The position numbers and the translations under genes are program-made. Positions 38,218-47,124 of a stretch of 64,000 nt of DNA are shown one piece after another (position 1 is the stretch's first letter; every line of letters starts with the position of its first letter). Source of the DNA: Henningerozyma blattae CBS 6284 (taxonomy: Eukaryota; Ascomycota; Saccharomycetes; Saccharomycetales; Saccharomycetaceae); the NCBI RefSeq assembly GCF_000315915.1, contig NC_020185.1, positions 992,001 through 1,056,000 on the forward strand, in the 5' to 3' direction. The notes under the pieces were generated by a model. The model was not told the origin of the DNA. It saw only the letters and a list, made by a program, of their open reading frames with translations, and did not search any database.

Positions 38218-41082
38218 ATGGAAATTAGCATAGAGAAAGTTCAATTAGATTTCATTAATAATGATATTGCGGGGAACATAAAAACATTTCAAGTACAATC
38301 CAATATAATGTGTTTTGGTCTACGCTCAGGCCTACTATTTATAATTGATTTGGATAATCCTGCAGAAGCTTGTCAATATCAGTTACAATTAACTACATCT
38401 GGTGCAAACTCAGAAAGCTTGAGTAAAGCTTGGTTATCGCCAAATGGTAAAATTCTTTTTATAAAGACAGATTTTGCCAGATATTATTTTTGCGATATCT
38501 ATAATTTATTGAATTCTATTAATACAAGTAAAGGCAAACTTTCAAATATTACACAAGCTAAAAAATTAAGTCGAAAACGTTGCGATATTAGAAGTGTTCA
38601 ATGGTGTAATAATAATTCACTTCTTTGTGGTACAGAAAATGGAAAATTATATTATATTTATATTCATGATTATAAGAATATGGAAAATTTTTTACTTGGA
38701 GAATCAAAATTGGTAAAATTATATCAATCAAAACATTCTATTGATGGAATATCGTGGATAGCAAATGAAAATGTCTGTCTCGTTGCCTCTGGACAAAAGA
38801 TAATGTTATGGAAAGGTAATAATAATAGTAATAATAAGAAGTCTGACACCATTGCTAAAGATCCTGAGACATTATTTAAAGAAAACCCTAATCCATTCAA
38901 TGAGGAGGAATTTGAAAAAGTTCATAAGGAAGGGGGAACCAAATTTGCATCTTTACAAAATTCATTTGCTTGGGTCACTGGGACAGGTATTGTTTATGAA
39001 GAGATTGTAAAATCTAGTGAGAAAAATAATATTCTAAGTGATGCTAATGTTTTTTTAAATATTGAATTGCCTCAGTCCAATTTTAATATTCGAGATATTA
39101 TATTAACTCAATTCCATATTATGTTATTGCGAGGGTCTACTATTACAGTGATTAATCAATTAAATAATGAGATTGCCTTTGATGAAACCATACCAATAAC
39201 TGAACAAGAAAAAATCTTAGGAATAACATCGGATTATTCAGATATTCATCATCCTACATTTTGGTGCTTTTCTAATAATAACATTTATGAAATAATTATA
39301 AAGAAGGAAGCTAATTCAGTTTGGAAAATGTTATGTGTTAATGGACAATATGAAAAAGCATTATCTTTGGAAGGATTATCATCTATTGAAAGATCTAACA
39401 TTTTCCAAGAAATGGGGGAATATTATTTTAAAGATAGCAAATTTAATGAAGCTGCTCAATCCTTTGGTAACTCATTCTCTTCCCCTATTAGAAGTATTGC
39501 ATTAAAATTTTTCAAAACGTCATCTACTAATACTAATAATGCCCTTTTAGAATATTTAAGTATTAAATTGGATTCCTTAGATTCCAGTAACCAAGTTCAA
39601 AAAATTTTATTATCTTCATGGATAGTTTGGATTTATATGAAATTATTTAATGATCTTCAAGAAGATATTAGTGTAGAACATAATATTGACAAATTAGCGA
39701 AATTGAATGACTCAAAAGAAAACATTCGAATGAATTTGAAAAAATTTTTAAAAACCCATCTTGAATCGTTTGATAAATATACTATATTACAAATATTATC
39801 CAAACAACAAGGTCATGAATTTTCAATATATTTTGAAAATTTATTGGGACATTATGATCATGTATTATCATATTGGATTGATCAAAAAAATTGGAATGAA
39901 GCATTAAAATTATTAGTGGAAACTCAAGATCCTAACTCGTGTATTAAATTTGCATCGATTTTATTATTAAATTGTCCTGAGGAGACTATTATTGCATGGA
40001 TGAAAATCCCTCAACTTCAGCCTACAAAACTTATACCTGCATTATTAAATTATTTTACTCATTATCAAAAAAAGATATCCACAAATCCAGAAACAAATTC
40101 CATTATGGAACCTAATTATGCATTAAATTATTTAAAATGGTATATTGATGAATATGGAACTCCTGAGAAAATCTTGTATAATACTACGATATATATGGTG
40201 GTATCGGGATATCCATCACATGTTGTGGATGAAATAGCAGAAGAAAATATTATTAAATTTATGAAATTACATGAAGGTCAATATGATATTGAGTTTATTT
40301 TAAGATTGACAATGAAATATAAACGTATTCGAATTGTCCTTTATATTTATTCATTATTAAATTTATATGAAGATGCAGTTAATTTTGCCCTAGAGAATGG
40401 TATGATTGACTCTGCAAAGCAACTAATCAGTCAAGATAATAACGATGAGATTATGCTTGATGAGAAAATCATTAAAGAATTATGGATCAAAATAGCCAAA
40501 GTTATTCTTTATGAAAATAAAACCCAAGATATTAAATCAATCATTAAAACAATAATTCATGAATCCAATGAAATTTTAACGATTCGCGATTTATTACCTT
40601 TATTTAATCAATTCACAACAATTGCGAATTTAAAAGAAGAATTAATTAAGAGTCTTGAAACGCATGGACAATCGATGACACAAGTCTCTGAAGATATTAA
40701 ACAATCTATTAAGATGAAGAAGATTATTGTTCAAGATATAGAAATGTTTAAACAACGGTATGTGATGTTAGAACCTAGAGTCTCATGTAGTCATTGTAAT
40801 ATGATTTTACAGACGAGGAAATTTTTCGTTTTTCCATGTAATCATTCATTCCATACGGATTGTTTAATTAAAGTTATATTAAATTCTAATGATTATATAT
40901 TAAAGAGTAAGATTGAAAATTTCCAAGCTAATTATAATAATAAGAAGAAACAAAAGCAAAGTATCAAAGAATTCGAAACGATGTTATCATCTAAATGTGT
41001 TCTTTGTAGTGAGATTAATATTAACAATATAGATTCACCTCTTCAAATTGAAGAAGAAGAGTTGGCCAAATGGGAAATATAG
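38218..41082 (+). CDS. PEP3: Pep3 (Vps18), HOPS/CORVET core subunit
   Basis: A 954-residue shared subunit of the HOPS and CORVET tethering complexes at vacuole and endosome membranes. Order: N-terminal beta-propeller (about residues 1-370), then an alpha-solenoid with clathrin-repeat character, then a C-terminal RING-like zinc domain from C857 to about residue 930 (CSHC, FPCNHSFHTDC, CVLC). Short Asn runs lie within the propeller. Length is near S. cerevisiae Pep3 (918). It is convergent with GID11 across 159 bp, in chromosome XII order. Confidence 0.93.
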   Translation: MEISIEKVQLDFINNDIAGNIKTFQVQSNIMCFGLRSGLLFIIDLDNPAEACQYQLQLTTSGANSESLSKAWLSPNGKILFIKTDFARYYFCDIYNLLNSINTSKGKLSNITQAKKLSRKRCDIRSVQWCNNNSLLCGTENGKLYYIYIHDYKNMENFLLGESKLVKLYQSKHSIDGISWIANENVCLVASGQKIMLWKGNNNSNNKKSDTIAKDPETLFKENPNPFNEEEFEKVHKEGGTKFASLQNSFAWVTGTGIVYEEIVKSSEKNNILSDANVFLNIELPQSNFNIRDIILTQFHIMLLRGSTITVINQLNNEIAFDETIPITEQEKILGITSDYSDIHHPTFWCFSNNNIYEIIIKKEANSVWKMLCVNGQYEKALSLEGLSSIERSNIFQEMGEYYFKDSKFNEAAQSFGNSFSSPIRSIALKFFKTSSTNTNNALLEYLSIKLDSLDSSNQVQKILLSSWIVWIYMKLFNDLQEDISVEHNIDKLAKLNDSKENIRMNLKKFLKTHLESFDKYTILQILSKQQGHEFSIYFENLLGHYDHVLSYWIDQKNWNEALKLLVETQDPNSCIKFASILLLNCPEETIIAWMKIPQLQPTKLIPALLNYFTHYQKKISTNPETNSIMEPNYALNYLKWYIDEYGTPEKILYNTTIYMVVSGYPSHVVDEIAEENIIKFMKLHEGQYDIEFILRLTMKYKRIRIVLYIYSLLNLYEDAVNFALENGMIDSAKQLISQDNNDEIMLDEKIIKELWIKIAKVILYENKTQDIKSIIKTIIHESNEILTIRDLLPLFNQFTTIANLKEELIKSLETHGQSMTQVSEDIKQSIKMKKIIVQDIEMFKQRYVMLEPRVSCSHCNMILQTRKFFVFPCNHSFHTDCLIKVILNSNDYILKSKIENFQANYNNKKKQKQSIKEFETMLSSKCVLCSEININNIDSPLQIEEEELAKWEI

Positions 41083-41125
41083 ACGAAGGAAAGATGAAAT
41101 AAAAGCAAAACATATTTTTGTATAA

Positions 41126-41160
41126 TAAATAACATATACATATATATATAAACGCGTATA
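41126..41160. terminator. Shared 3'-end signal of PEP3 and GID11
   Basis: ATACATATATATATATA is a palindromic TATATA efficiency element in a 159-bp gap between two convergent genes, so it can serve both strands. A/T-rich positioning tracts flank it. Confidence 0.5.
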
Positions 41161-41241
41161 AACTCGTAAAAAAAAAAATTATTTTATTTAAAAAAAAAGG
41201 GAAAAAAAAATACAAATATATATTTTTGGAAGTAAATAAGA

Positions 41242-43146
41242 TTAACAAAAATCATAGCCAGAAAAACTACGCCTTGCCCAAGAATTAATATTCCATTTCA
41301 ACACACCATAATGAGAACCGATGATTAAAGAACTTGAATTTTCATCTTCGATCCAATCCAAACCAGAAATGTTACTCTCGTCAGTGAAATCTGAACTTGA
41401 ATAATTGTAATCCATTTGAATATTGTTATTATCTGAATAATTGTTTACAATATTTTGGAATGTACGTGAAGGTGAAGGAATAGGAGTGGTATCTATTGAA
41501 ATAAAATCTGTATTTTCAAACATATTTGGTGATGTAGGGTTGTTGTATAGAGATGGATCTATTTCAGGAGGATCATCTATAGAAGTGGACACGCGTCTTA
41601 CTTTAAAGGCGAATGAATCCTCTTTTGGGGTTGGAATTGCATTGGCATTGGCATTGGCATTTACCAATTGATTAAAATTGTTTATTCTATATGGGTTTGT
41701 CGTAGCTTTAGGGAATGGAATTAATTTTGGTTCTAAATATTTTAAAGGTATTATTCTTGCCTTAGTAACCCAGGGTTCAAAAGTCTTTTGAGGTTGAGGG
41801 TATGAATGTCTTCTAAATTGAGAATTGTTTGTCATTGATGGAGTTGGATCATTTTTCAATTTTTCAGGAAGCAAAATGACTTGATGATTATCGAAATTTC
41901 TTGTATCAATAATATGAACTCTGCCTTGATGTTCAGAGATGAAAAGTAAATCGTCAAGACCTTTACTAAATTTACAAACTCTAAATGCACCGTTATGAGA
42001 TAAAGGTCTTGAAGAATTGAATTGAGTTAAAGGAGTATCCATTTTTCTTAAATCGTACAACAAGCAAACCCCATTTTGGAAAATCGTGGCAAATTGTAAA
42101 TTATTTTCTGCAAATGAAGTATAAAACCCATGATCTGCATTCGGAGCTCTAAGAATGTTATTATTTATGGAATTATTATGACTATGATTATGATTATTAT
42201 TATTATTACTATGAATGTCTATGGATTCTGAATGATGGTCTGGAATGGCGAATCTTGGGATTCTTTTAGAAGAGATGACTGTGTTGTTTAAATTAGAATT
42301 TGATTCAGGTGTTAATAAAAAGACATCGGAGATCAAATTTCTTCTATAAACGGCAAACTCGTTAGAATCACCAGAAACCACCATTGTATTATAATCATTG
42401 GAAATGGCGACGTTATTTAAGGCGAATTTCAAATCTGAAAATTGTTGTATCAATTTAACATTTGAATTGGAAATGTTACATTGATACATATGAGAATCAT
42501 TATTACATGAAAACAACTGGAATTCATTGTTACCCTTGGGTATTATTGAGACGCAATTATTAATCAATTGACCCAAGATAAACGTCTTGGAAAAATTGGT
42601 CTGAGCGTTGTGTAGGGACAAAATACCTTGCCAATTGTTTGTAATCATGGAGTTTGGAAGTGAAAGCGGTTCAGGTTGTGGTAAATGTGTGGATGAAGAA
42701 GGTAACGATGACGACTCTAGCGCTGTATCGTCCTTTGTGATCAATCCTCCACATGCGAAAAGTCCGTTTGTTTCAGTAAAACACCTTGGTTTGAAATCAA
42801 ACCGGACAACTTCGGTGGAAAGTGAGGTGTTGTGTTTTAAAGTTGGAATATTATTAGTAGTAGTATTAGTATTAGTATTATTATGGTGTAAATATTGTTG
42901 TTGTTGTTGTGAGGGGGGTAAAGTATTTGTCCCTGTATGTAACTGTCTAATGGAATGGTCGTAGATGTAGTAAATGGTGCCTAGTTGAGATGTCGATGCC
43001 TTGACACAGTCTCTTAGTTGCCAGTGGTTGATAGAGACTTTGGCATCGTATAGTTCTAGGTTAGGCATGAGATAGTTTTGGTATATTTTATCTCGGCCTG
43101 TATTTACTCTTTCATCTTGCGACTGATCCGATAAGTCTATTGTCAT
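41242..43146 (-). CDS. GID11: Gid11-like substrate receptor of the GID ubiquitin ligase
   Basis: A 634-residue protein at the YLR149C position. S. cerevisiae Gid11 (about 730 residues) is a substrate receptor for the GID/CTLH E3 ligase and recognises proteins with N-terminal Thr. The sequence shows a beta-propeller-like pattern with blades such as NNVAISNDYNTMVVSGDSNEFAVYRR, LQFATIFQNGVCLLYDLRK and DDLLFISEHQGRVHIIDTRN, interrupted by poly-Asn and Asn/His insertions. The C-terminus is LKWNINSWARRSFSGYDFC. Asn/Thr and Asn/Ala repeats come from simple DNA repeats in the gene. The assignment relies on gene order plus propeller-like sequence. Confidence 0.8.
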   Translation of the reverse strand: MTIDLSDQSQDERVNTGRDKIYQNYLMPNLELYDAKVSINHWQLRDCVKASTSQLGTIYYIYDHSIRQLHTGTNTLPPSQQQQQYLHHNNTNTNTTTNNIPTLKHNTSLSTEVVRFDFKPRCFTETNGLFACGGLITKDDTALESSSLPSSSTHLPQPEPLSLPNSMITNNWQGILSLHNAQTNFSKTFILGQLINNCVSIIPKGNNEFQLFSCNNDSHMYQCNISNSNVKLIQQFSDLKFALNNVAISNDYNTMVVSGDSNEFAVYRRNLISDVFLLTPESNSNLNNTVISSKRIPRFAIPDHHSESIDIHSNNNNNHNHSHNNSINNNILRAPNADHGFYTSFAENNLQFATIFQNGVCLLYDLRKMDTPLTQFNSSRPLSHNGAFRVCKFSKGLDDLLFISEHQGRVHIIDTRNFDNHQVILLPEKLKNDPTPSMTNNSQFRRHSYPQPQKTFEPWVTKARIIPLKYLEPKLIPFPKATTNPYRINNFNQLVNANANANAIPTPKEDSFAFKVRRVSTSIDDPPEIDPSLYNNPTSPNMFENTDFISIDTTPIPSPSRTFQNIVNNYSDNNNIQMDYNYSSSDFTDESNISGLDWIEDENSSSLIIGSHYGVLKWNINSWARRSFSGYDFC

Positions 43147-43150
43147 GTTT

Positions 43151-43173
43151 GAGCTTGAGCTTGAGCTTGAGCT
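43151..43173. repeat. GAGCTT hexanucleotide repeat
   Basis: Nearly four tandem copies of a 6-bp unit lie 4 bp upstream of the GID11 ATG. On the GID11 strand the leader reads AAGCTC repeats. Confidence 0.8.
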
Positions 43174-43446
43174 GATATGTGATGTTTTGTAAAAGTATTT
43201 GAATATTGATGTTTTAAAAAATAACTAAGTATAAGTGTGAGCAAAAGGTAAAAAGTAAAAGGAATAGGAAAAGAAATGGTAATTGTGAAGTAAAAAATAA
43301 TTTAATATGTTTTGTTTTTTATTGCATACGGTATGTTATCAATGAATGCAGATCGCCCCTTATTTTTTTTATTTTTAATTCCGAAGCGAAGCGAAACGTA
43401 AAGAAGGAAATTAAAAAAAAAAAAAAAATAAGAAATCACGCAACAG

Positions 43447-43454
43447 GTCACGTG
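43447..43454. promoter_or_regulatory. GTCACGTG box
   Basis: An exact RTCACRTG octamer 300 bp upstream of the GID11 start. AGGGG (STRE-like) follows directly at 43455-43459. Confidence 0.42.
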
Positions 43455-43492
43455 AGGGGCTCCAATGTGTAAGAGAGAATAGTAGGTGCCAG

Positions 43493-44557
43493 CTAACTTT
43501 TTAAGCTAAGCAAGAGTCTTGCTGCATCGTTTTCATTATCTTGAGGTGTGGGATGTAATGGTGGGGTGGATTGGTCGATATCTGAGGAGGATTTGATACT
43601 TTGCAAAGATAAGTTGTCTTCCATAAAGGCGACACTGTTCTTCCTTAAGCTTTCAGCACCGATGGATTTCCAATCTTCTTCATCAGTCTCTGAATGGCTT
43701 GTTGATTTGGTGAGTGGTGTGAGGTGAGGGGTGATCTTTCTAGCATTTTGCAAAGAGATGTAGGAGCGTTTGTTGTGTTGGTCCAAAAGTGTGGACCGTA
43801 AACTTGATTCTTTGGAAAATGAAAGACGAGCTTCTCTGGAGGATAAGCGTTTTTCAGGTTTGGATGAAGAATGGCGTCGTTTGATGGGATGAGAATCTAG
43901 AGTGGACAAGTTGATGTTCATATGAGGCAGACGAGGAGATGTTGGAGTGGAATCGTCAAAGACCACGCTTGATTTCCTTCTTCTACCGTAGGTGAACAGA
44001 TTGTCTTGCAATTTGGAAGTATCATCATCACTAGCTGCACTATCGGCTTCACTGTCACTTTCTTCATCTTCAGAGACGATTACGTCTGAATCTATTCTTG
44101 AATCCGCTTTGGGGATGGGGGTGTGGCTTGGTGTTGGCGAATCATGGATTTCGTCTGCGGAGGTGGTGGGAGGAGTGGTTGTGCTTGTGCTTGGGTTTGC
44201 GCCCGTGCTCGTGATCGTGCTCGTGATCGTGCTCGTGCTCGTGCTCGTTGGCAGCTTATGCAAGTGTTTGTTCAGGTTCTGTTTGTTCATTTCGTCTCTT
44301 AGTTTGAAAAAATCCAGCTTATTAGGCACGTATTTAACATTCCATTGGCCCCAGCCTACTTTTTCAAATATGATCAAGTTATCGATATCGCCCAGTTCCA
44401 TAGTGTTGATGATCAACCGTCTTTGTTTGGAAGAGGAGAGTTTATCGAAGTTTGGTATTATCTTGTTGATTTCTTTGGTGATGTGTCTTATAGCCAAGGG
44501 TCCATTCTTACGAAGGATGGCAGACAGATCGCCAGGAGTGATTGTTGTGTTTTCCAT
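43493..44557 (-). CDS. STB3: Stb3-like RRPE-binding, Sin3-associated factor
   Basis: A 354-residue protein with the Stb3 domain at residues 7-77: LSAILRKNGPLAIRHITKEI, SSSKQRRLIINTMELGD and FEKVGWGQW. Stb3 binds the ribosomal RNA processing element and recruits Sin3/Rpd3; TORC1 keeps it cytoplasmic through phosphorylation. The remainder is disordered, with a Thr/Ser dipeptide repeat near residues 103-125 encoded by a simple DNA repeat, an acidic patch (about 155-180) and Ser-rich basic stretches. It is shorter than S. cerevisiae Stb3 (513). STB3 lies next to SEC7 in S. cerevisiae; here STM1 and PCD1 lie between them. Confidence 0.82.
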   Translation of the reverse strand: MENTTITPGDLSAILRKNGPLAIRHITKEINKIIPNFDKLSSSKQRRLIINTMELGDIDNLIIFEKVGWGQWNVKYVPNKLDFFKLRDEMNKQNLNKHLHKLPTSTSTSTITSTITSTGANPSTSTTTPPTTSADEIHDSPTPSHTPIPKADSRIDSDVIVSEDEESDSEADSAASDDDTSKLQDNLFTYGRRRKSSVVFDDSTPTSPRLPHMNINLSTLDSHPIKRRHSSSKPEKRLSSREARLSFSKESSLRSTLLDQHNKRSYISLQNARKITPHLTPLTKSTSHSETDEEDWKSIGAESLRKNSVAFMEDNLSLQSIKSSSDIDQSTPPLHPTPQDNENDAARLLLSLKS

Positions 44558-44775
44558 GGGATGAGGGGGGAGGGATTGTGTGGTGTATTTGGTCTTTGGT
44601 GTTTTGACACGATGAGGTGCTGGTTGATGGGCAAGATGGTATATTTCTTATATACGGCACTAGCATCGAACAAGGCTGAAAATTTCACAAATTTCACAAG
44701 GACGGGTATTGATTTGTCAAAGTGGATAAACAATTGCAGACGCAGATGCAACAACAAAACAAAACAACACAACAA

Positions 44776-44795
44776 TACAGTACAGTACAGTACAG
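44776..44795. repeat. TACAG pentanucleotide repeat
   Basis: Four exact tandem copies of TACAG in the GC-rich island, following a CAA/CAAAA-rich stretch. Confidence 0.8.
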
Positions 44796-44998
44796 AGCAA
44801 AGCAGTTCAATACAGTTGACCACAATACAATAACAATAACAATTCCACCACTACGGATCGTCTGTTTCGGGAAAAGGCCCGCTCGGACACTGCAACCTTT
44901 GGGGTGTTGCAAGGTGTTTAAAGTATAATATGCTGTGATGCATTATGCAGTGCTGGAGAGCAGAGGCAGGCAGCGCAGAGGGTGGAGACTGCAAGACA

Positions 44999-45043
44999 AG
45001 ATGCTGTGCTGCCAGATGCTGTGCTACAAGATGCTGTGCTACA
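44999..45043. repeat. 15-bp tandem repeat (AGATGCTGTGCTACA)
   Basis: Three tandem units, the last two identical and the first differing in the final bases; a partial fourth unit (AGATACT) follows. Confidence 0.85.
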
Positions 45044-45863
45044 AGATACTCCGTCTGATCCCTGGCCAATCCGGCTGACTAACTTGTGTTGTGCGGCTGC
45101 CAAGATGTGTGAGTGTGTAATGTGTGTTATGTGTTAAGATGCGATGCGATCTGGGGCAAGATGCCAAGCGTGCAGCCGTGTGTAGCAGTGTGTTGCTTGT
45201 TGTAGTGTGTAACAACTCCACCTTGCTGTGCTAGGGCGGGGACAGGTGCGACCAGGACAAGCGACACTGCAAATACAATGCCAGACCGTGCTATAGCAAC
45301 ATTCCGAACCAGACGGCATTAGACCAGGTACATTAGACCAGGCATGCCATGCTATGCTACACAAAACTGCACCACGCTATCCCGTGCCATGGCAAACTGC
45401 AACCTGCAAACTGCATTGTGCATGGCACAGCCATGGTAAGCAGAACGCTTGTTGCTTAAGGATAGCGTTGCATAGCATGGGCATCTCATCGCACTTAGTA
45501 ACAGCGCTGCCTAGTATAGGCATAGGCATAAGCATGGCACAAGCACCCAGAACAAGAATGTGACCGTATAACGTATAGCATGGCATGGCATACGATGTGC
45601 TAGAATTTTCAACACTTCAAGGCTAGCACGCCTCTTTGTGTCTGCGTCCCCCTAAATTTCCCGTGCGCAGCGTAACTCCCAGCACGCCAGGCAGTCCACC
45701 TGCTTCGCAGCCTGGAAGCACGCAACTTCTCGCTCTTTCTGCATCGCGTGTGAAATTTCATTGACAAATTATCTCCATCACATAGTCTATCGATAGCATA
45801 GTATATGTCATCGTGCTATGCTATGCATGCACTACTACACCATACACGGCATTACACACTACG

Positions 45864-45954
45864 TTCAACGTTCTACGCTCTACGTTGTACGTTCTACGCT
45901 CTACACTCTACACTCTACACTCTACGCTCTACTTTCTACTTTCTACTTTCTACG
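45864..45954 (+). repeat. 7-bp minisatellite, 13 units (YTCTACN)
   Basis: 91 bp divide exactly into 13 heptamers such as TTCTACG, CTCTACG, CTCTACA and TTCTACT. Variation sits mainly at positions 1 and 7 of the unit. Identical variants cluster (CTCTACA three times in a row, TTCTACT twice), as expected from slippage or unequal exchange. Confidence 0.9.
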
Positions 45955-46200
45955 TTCTTGGTTGTTTGTTCTTCGCCTACCTGCCTGGTGTATTGCTAAA
46001 CCACACCACCATGCATACTCTTGTCAATGTAGCTTGTTTGTTACTCCTCTTGCAATCCTTGCACTCTGTAGCTGCAGTAAACTGCAATTGCCACTTGCAA
46101 CCTCCATCCTTTTAAAAAACACCACTCAAATAATACCACTAGCAATCGCACCCCACCAACAACTCAAGTTCGTTCAAGTTCGTTCATATCACACATAATA

Positions 46201-46968
46201 ATGTCCAACCCATTTGACTTGTTAGGCAACGACGTTGAAGACGCTGATGTCGTCGTCCTCCCACCAAAGGAAATCGTCAAAAAGACCACCTCCTCCAAGA
46301 AAACCGACACTCCCCCACCTTCAGCTAACCCAGCTAGAGCCAACAAAAACAGATCTGCCAAGCAATCCACTGGTAACGACAGAGCTTTAAAGGACAAATC
46401 CGCTGGTAGACAACAAAACCAAAAGAAGGAAGTCTCTTCCAACTCCACTTCCAAGAGATCAACCGACAGAAAGAAGACCGACCGTCATTCAAGAACCGGT
46501 AAGACCGATTCCAAGAAGAAGATCGATCAAGCTTGGGGTTCCGATGCCACTGAATTAGATGACGAAACTGCTGCTAAGCAAGACGCCGAATCTGAAATCG
46601 CCCAAGATGCTGCTGCTGCTGCCGCCTCTGCTTCCAAGCAAATGTCTTTACAAGACTACATGCAATCCGTTTCCGGTAACCAATTGAACAAGACTCCAGA
46701 AACCAAGCAAGCTAGTGACGTCTTGGAAAACGCCGAATTGTTCGTCAAAGAACAAGAAGTCTTGGTCGAACCAACCAAGGTCAAGTCTTTGAGATCCAAG
46801 CAATTGAAGACCAAGGAATTCTTGGACTTTGACGCCACTTTCTCCGATGCTTTGCCAAAGAACAACAGAAGAGCCGGTAAATTCAACAAGGGTGGTAAGA
46901 AGAACTCAAAGAAAAACTCCCCACCTCCAAAGACTTTGGACTCCATGAACTTACCTTCTTTGGCTTAA
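46201..46968 (+). CDS. STM1: Stm1 ribosome preservation factor
   Basis: A 255-residue SERBP1/Stm1 family protein that binds the mRNA channel of 80S ribosomes, holds them dormant during starvation and also affects elongation. The N-terminus is almost unchanged from S. cerevisiae (MSNPFDLLGNDVEDADVVVL), then RHSRTGKTDSKKKIDQAWG, SLQDYMQ, VKSLRSKQLKTKEFLDFDATF and the terminal NLPSLA are all diagnostic. The middle is Lys/Ala/Glu-rich. Codons are those of a highly expressed yeast gene (GTC, ACC, AAG, TTG), raising local GC. S. cerevisiae Stm1 has 273 residues. Confidence 0.95.
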   Translation: MSNPFDLLGNDVEDADVVVLPPKEIVKKTTSSKKTDTPPPSANPARANKNRSAKQSTGNDRALKDKSAGRQQNQKKEVSSNSTSKRSTDRKKTDRHSRTGKTDSKKKIDQAWGSDATELDDETAAKQDAESEIAQDAAAAAASASKQMSLQDYMQSVSGNQLNKTPETKQASDVLENAELFVKEQEVLVEPTKVKSLRSKQLKTKEFLDFDATFSDALPKNNRRAGKFNKGGKKNSKKNSPPPKTLDSMNLPSLA

Positions 46969-47080
46969 GCGCATGTTGCTTGAACTTCTCCTTTGGCTTA
47001 ACTTGAACATCGTTTTGAACTTCGTTCTACTTCTTTCCCCCCACTCTTTCCCTTATTTAATTTCCTACATCAATTTCTTT

Positions 47081-47117
47081 TGATATGTATATGCATTTTT
47101 ATATATATATATATATT
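47081..47117. terminator. Shared 3'-end signal of STM1 and PCD1
   Basis: TATGTATATGCATTTTTATATATATATATATATT lies between the convergent stops of STM1 and PCD1, 156 bp apart. Both the TATGTA/TATATA efficiency elements and their reverse are present. Confidence 0.5.
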
Positions 47118-47124
47118 TAACAAA

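Larger units (their letters stand above)
43147..43492. other. Intergenic: GID11 promoter and STB3 3' end
   Basis: 350 bp. It holds a GAGCTT tandem repeat at 43151-43173 in the GID11 leader and a GTCACGTG box at 43447-43454. An A-run lies near 43411-43427. Confidence 0.6.
44558..46200. other. GC-rich, repeat-laden intergenic island (STB3/STM1 divergent promoter)
   Basis: This 1.64-kb gap differs in base composition from the rest of the window; the 60 bases from 45241 contain 32 G or C. It is built of short degenerate repeats: TACAG units near 44776-44795, a 15-bp unit at 44999-45043, a GT-rich stretch at 45104-45138, many GCATGGC/CCATGC words at 45340-45600 and a 7-bp minisatellite at 45864-45954. 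All open frames here are short, overlap on both strands and have no protein-like composition, so no gene is called. The last 100 bp, with CAAGTTCGTT repeated before the ATG, is ordinary leader for STM1. Confidence 0.75.

Noticed and set aside
45864..45954. CRISPR-like array
   Set aside because: Units are contiguous heptamers without spacers, and the DNA is eukaryotic.
44690..46200. Many overlapping 60-160-codon frames on both strands of the GC-rich island
   Set aside because: They arise because repeats lack stops; residue composition is Cys/His/Leu-biased and repetitive, with no conserved start or domain.
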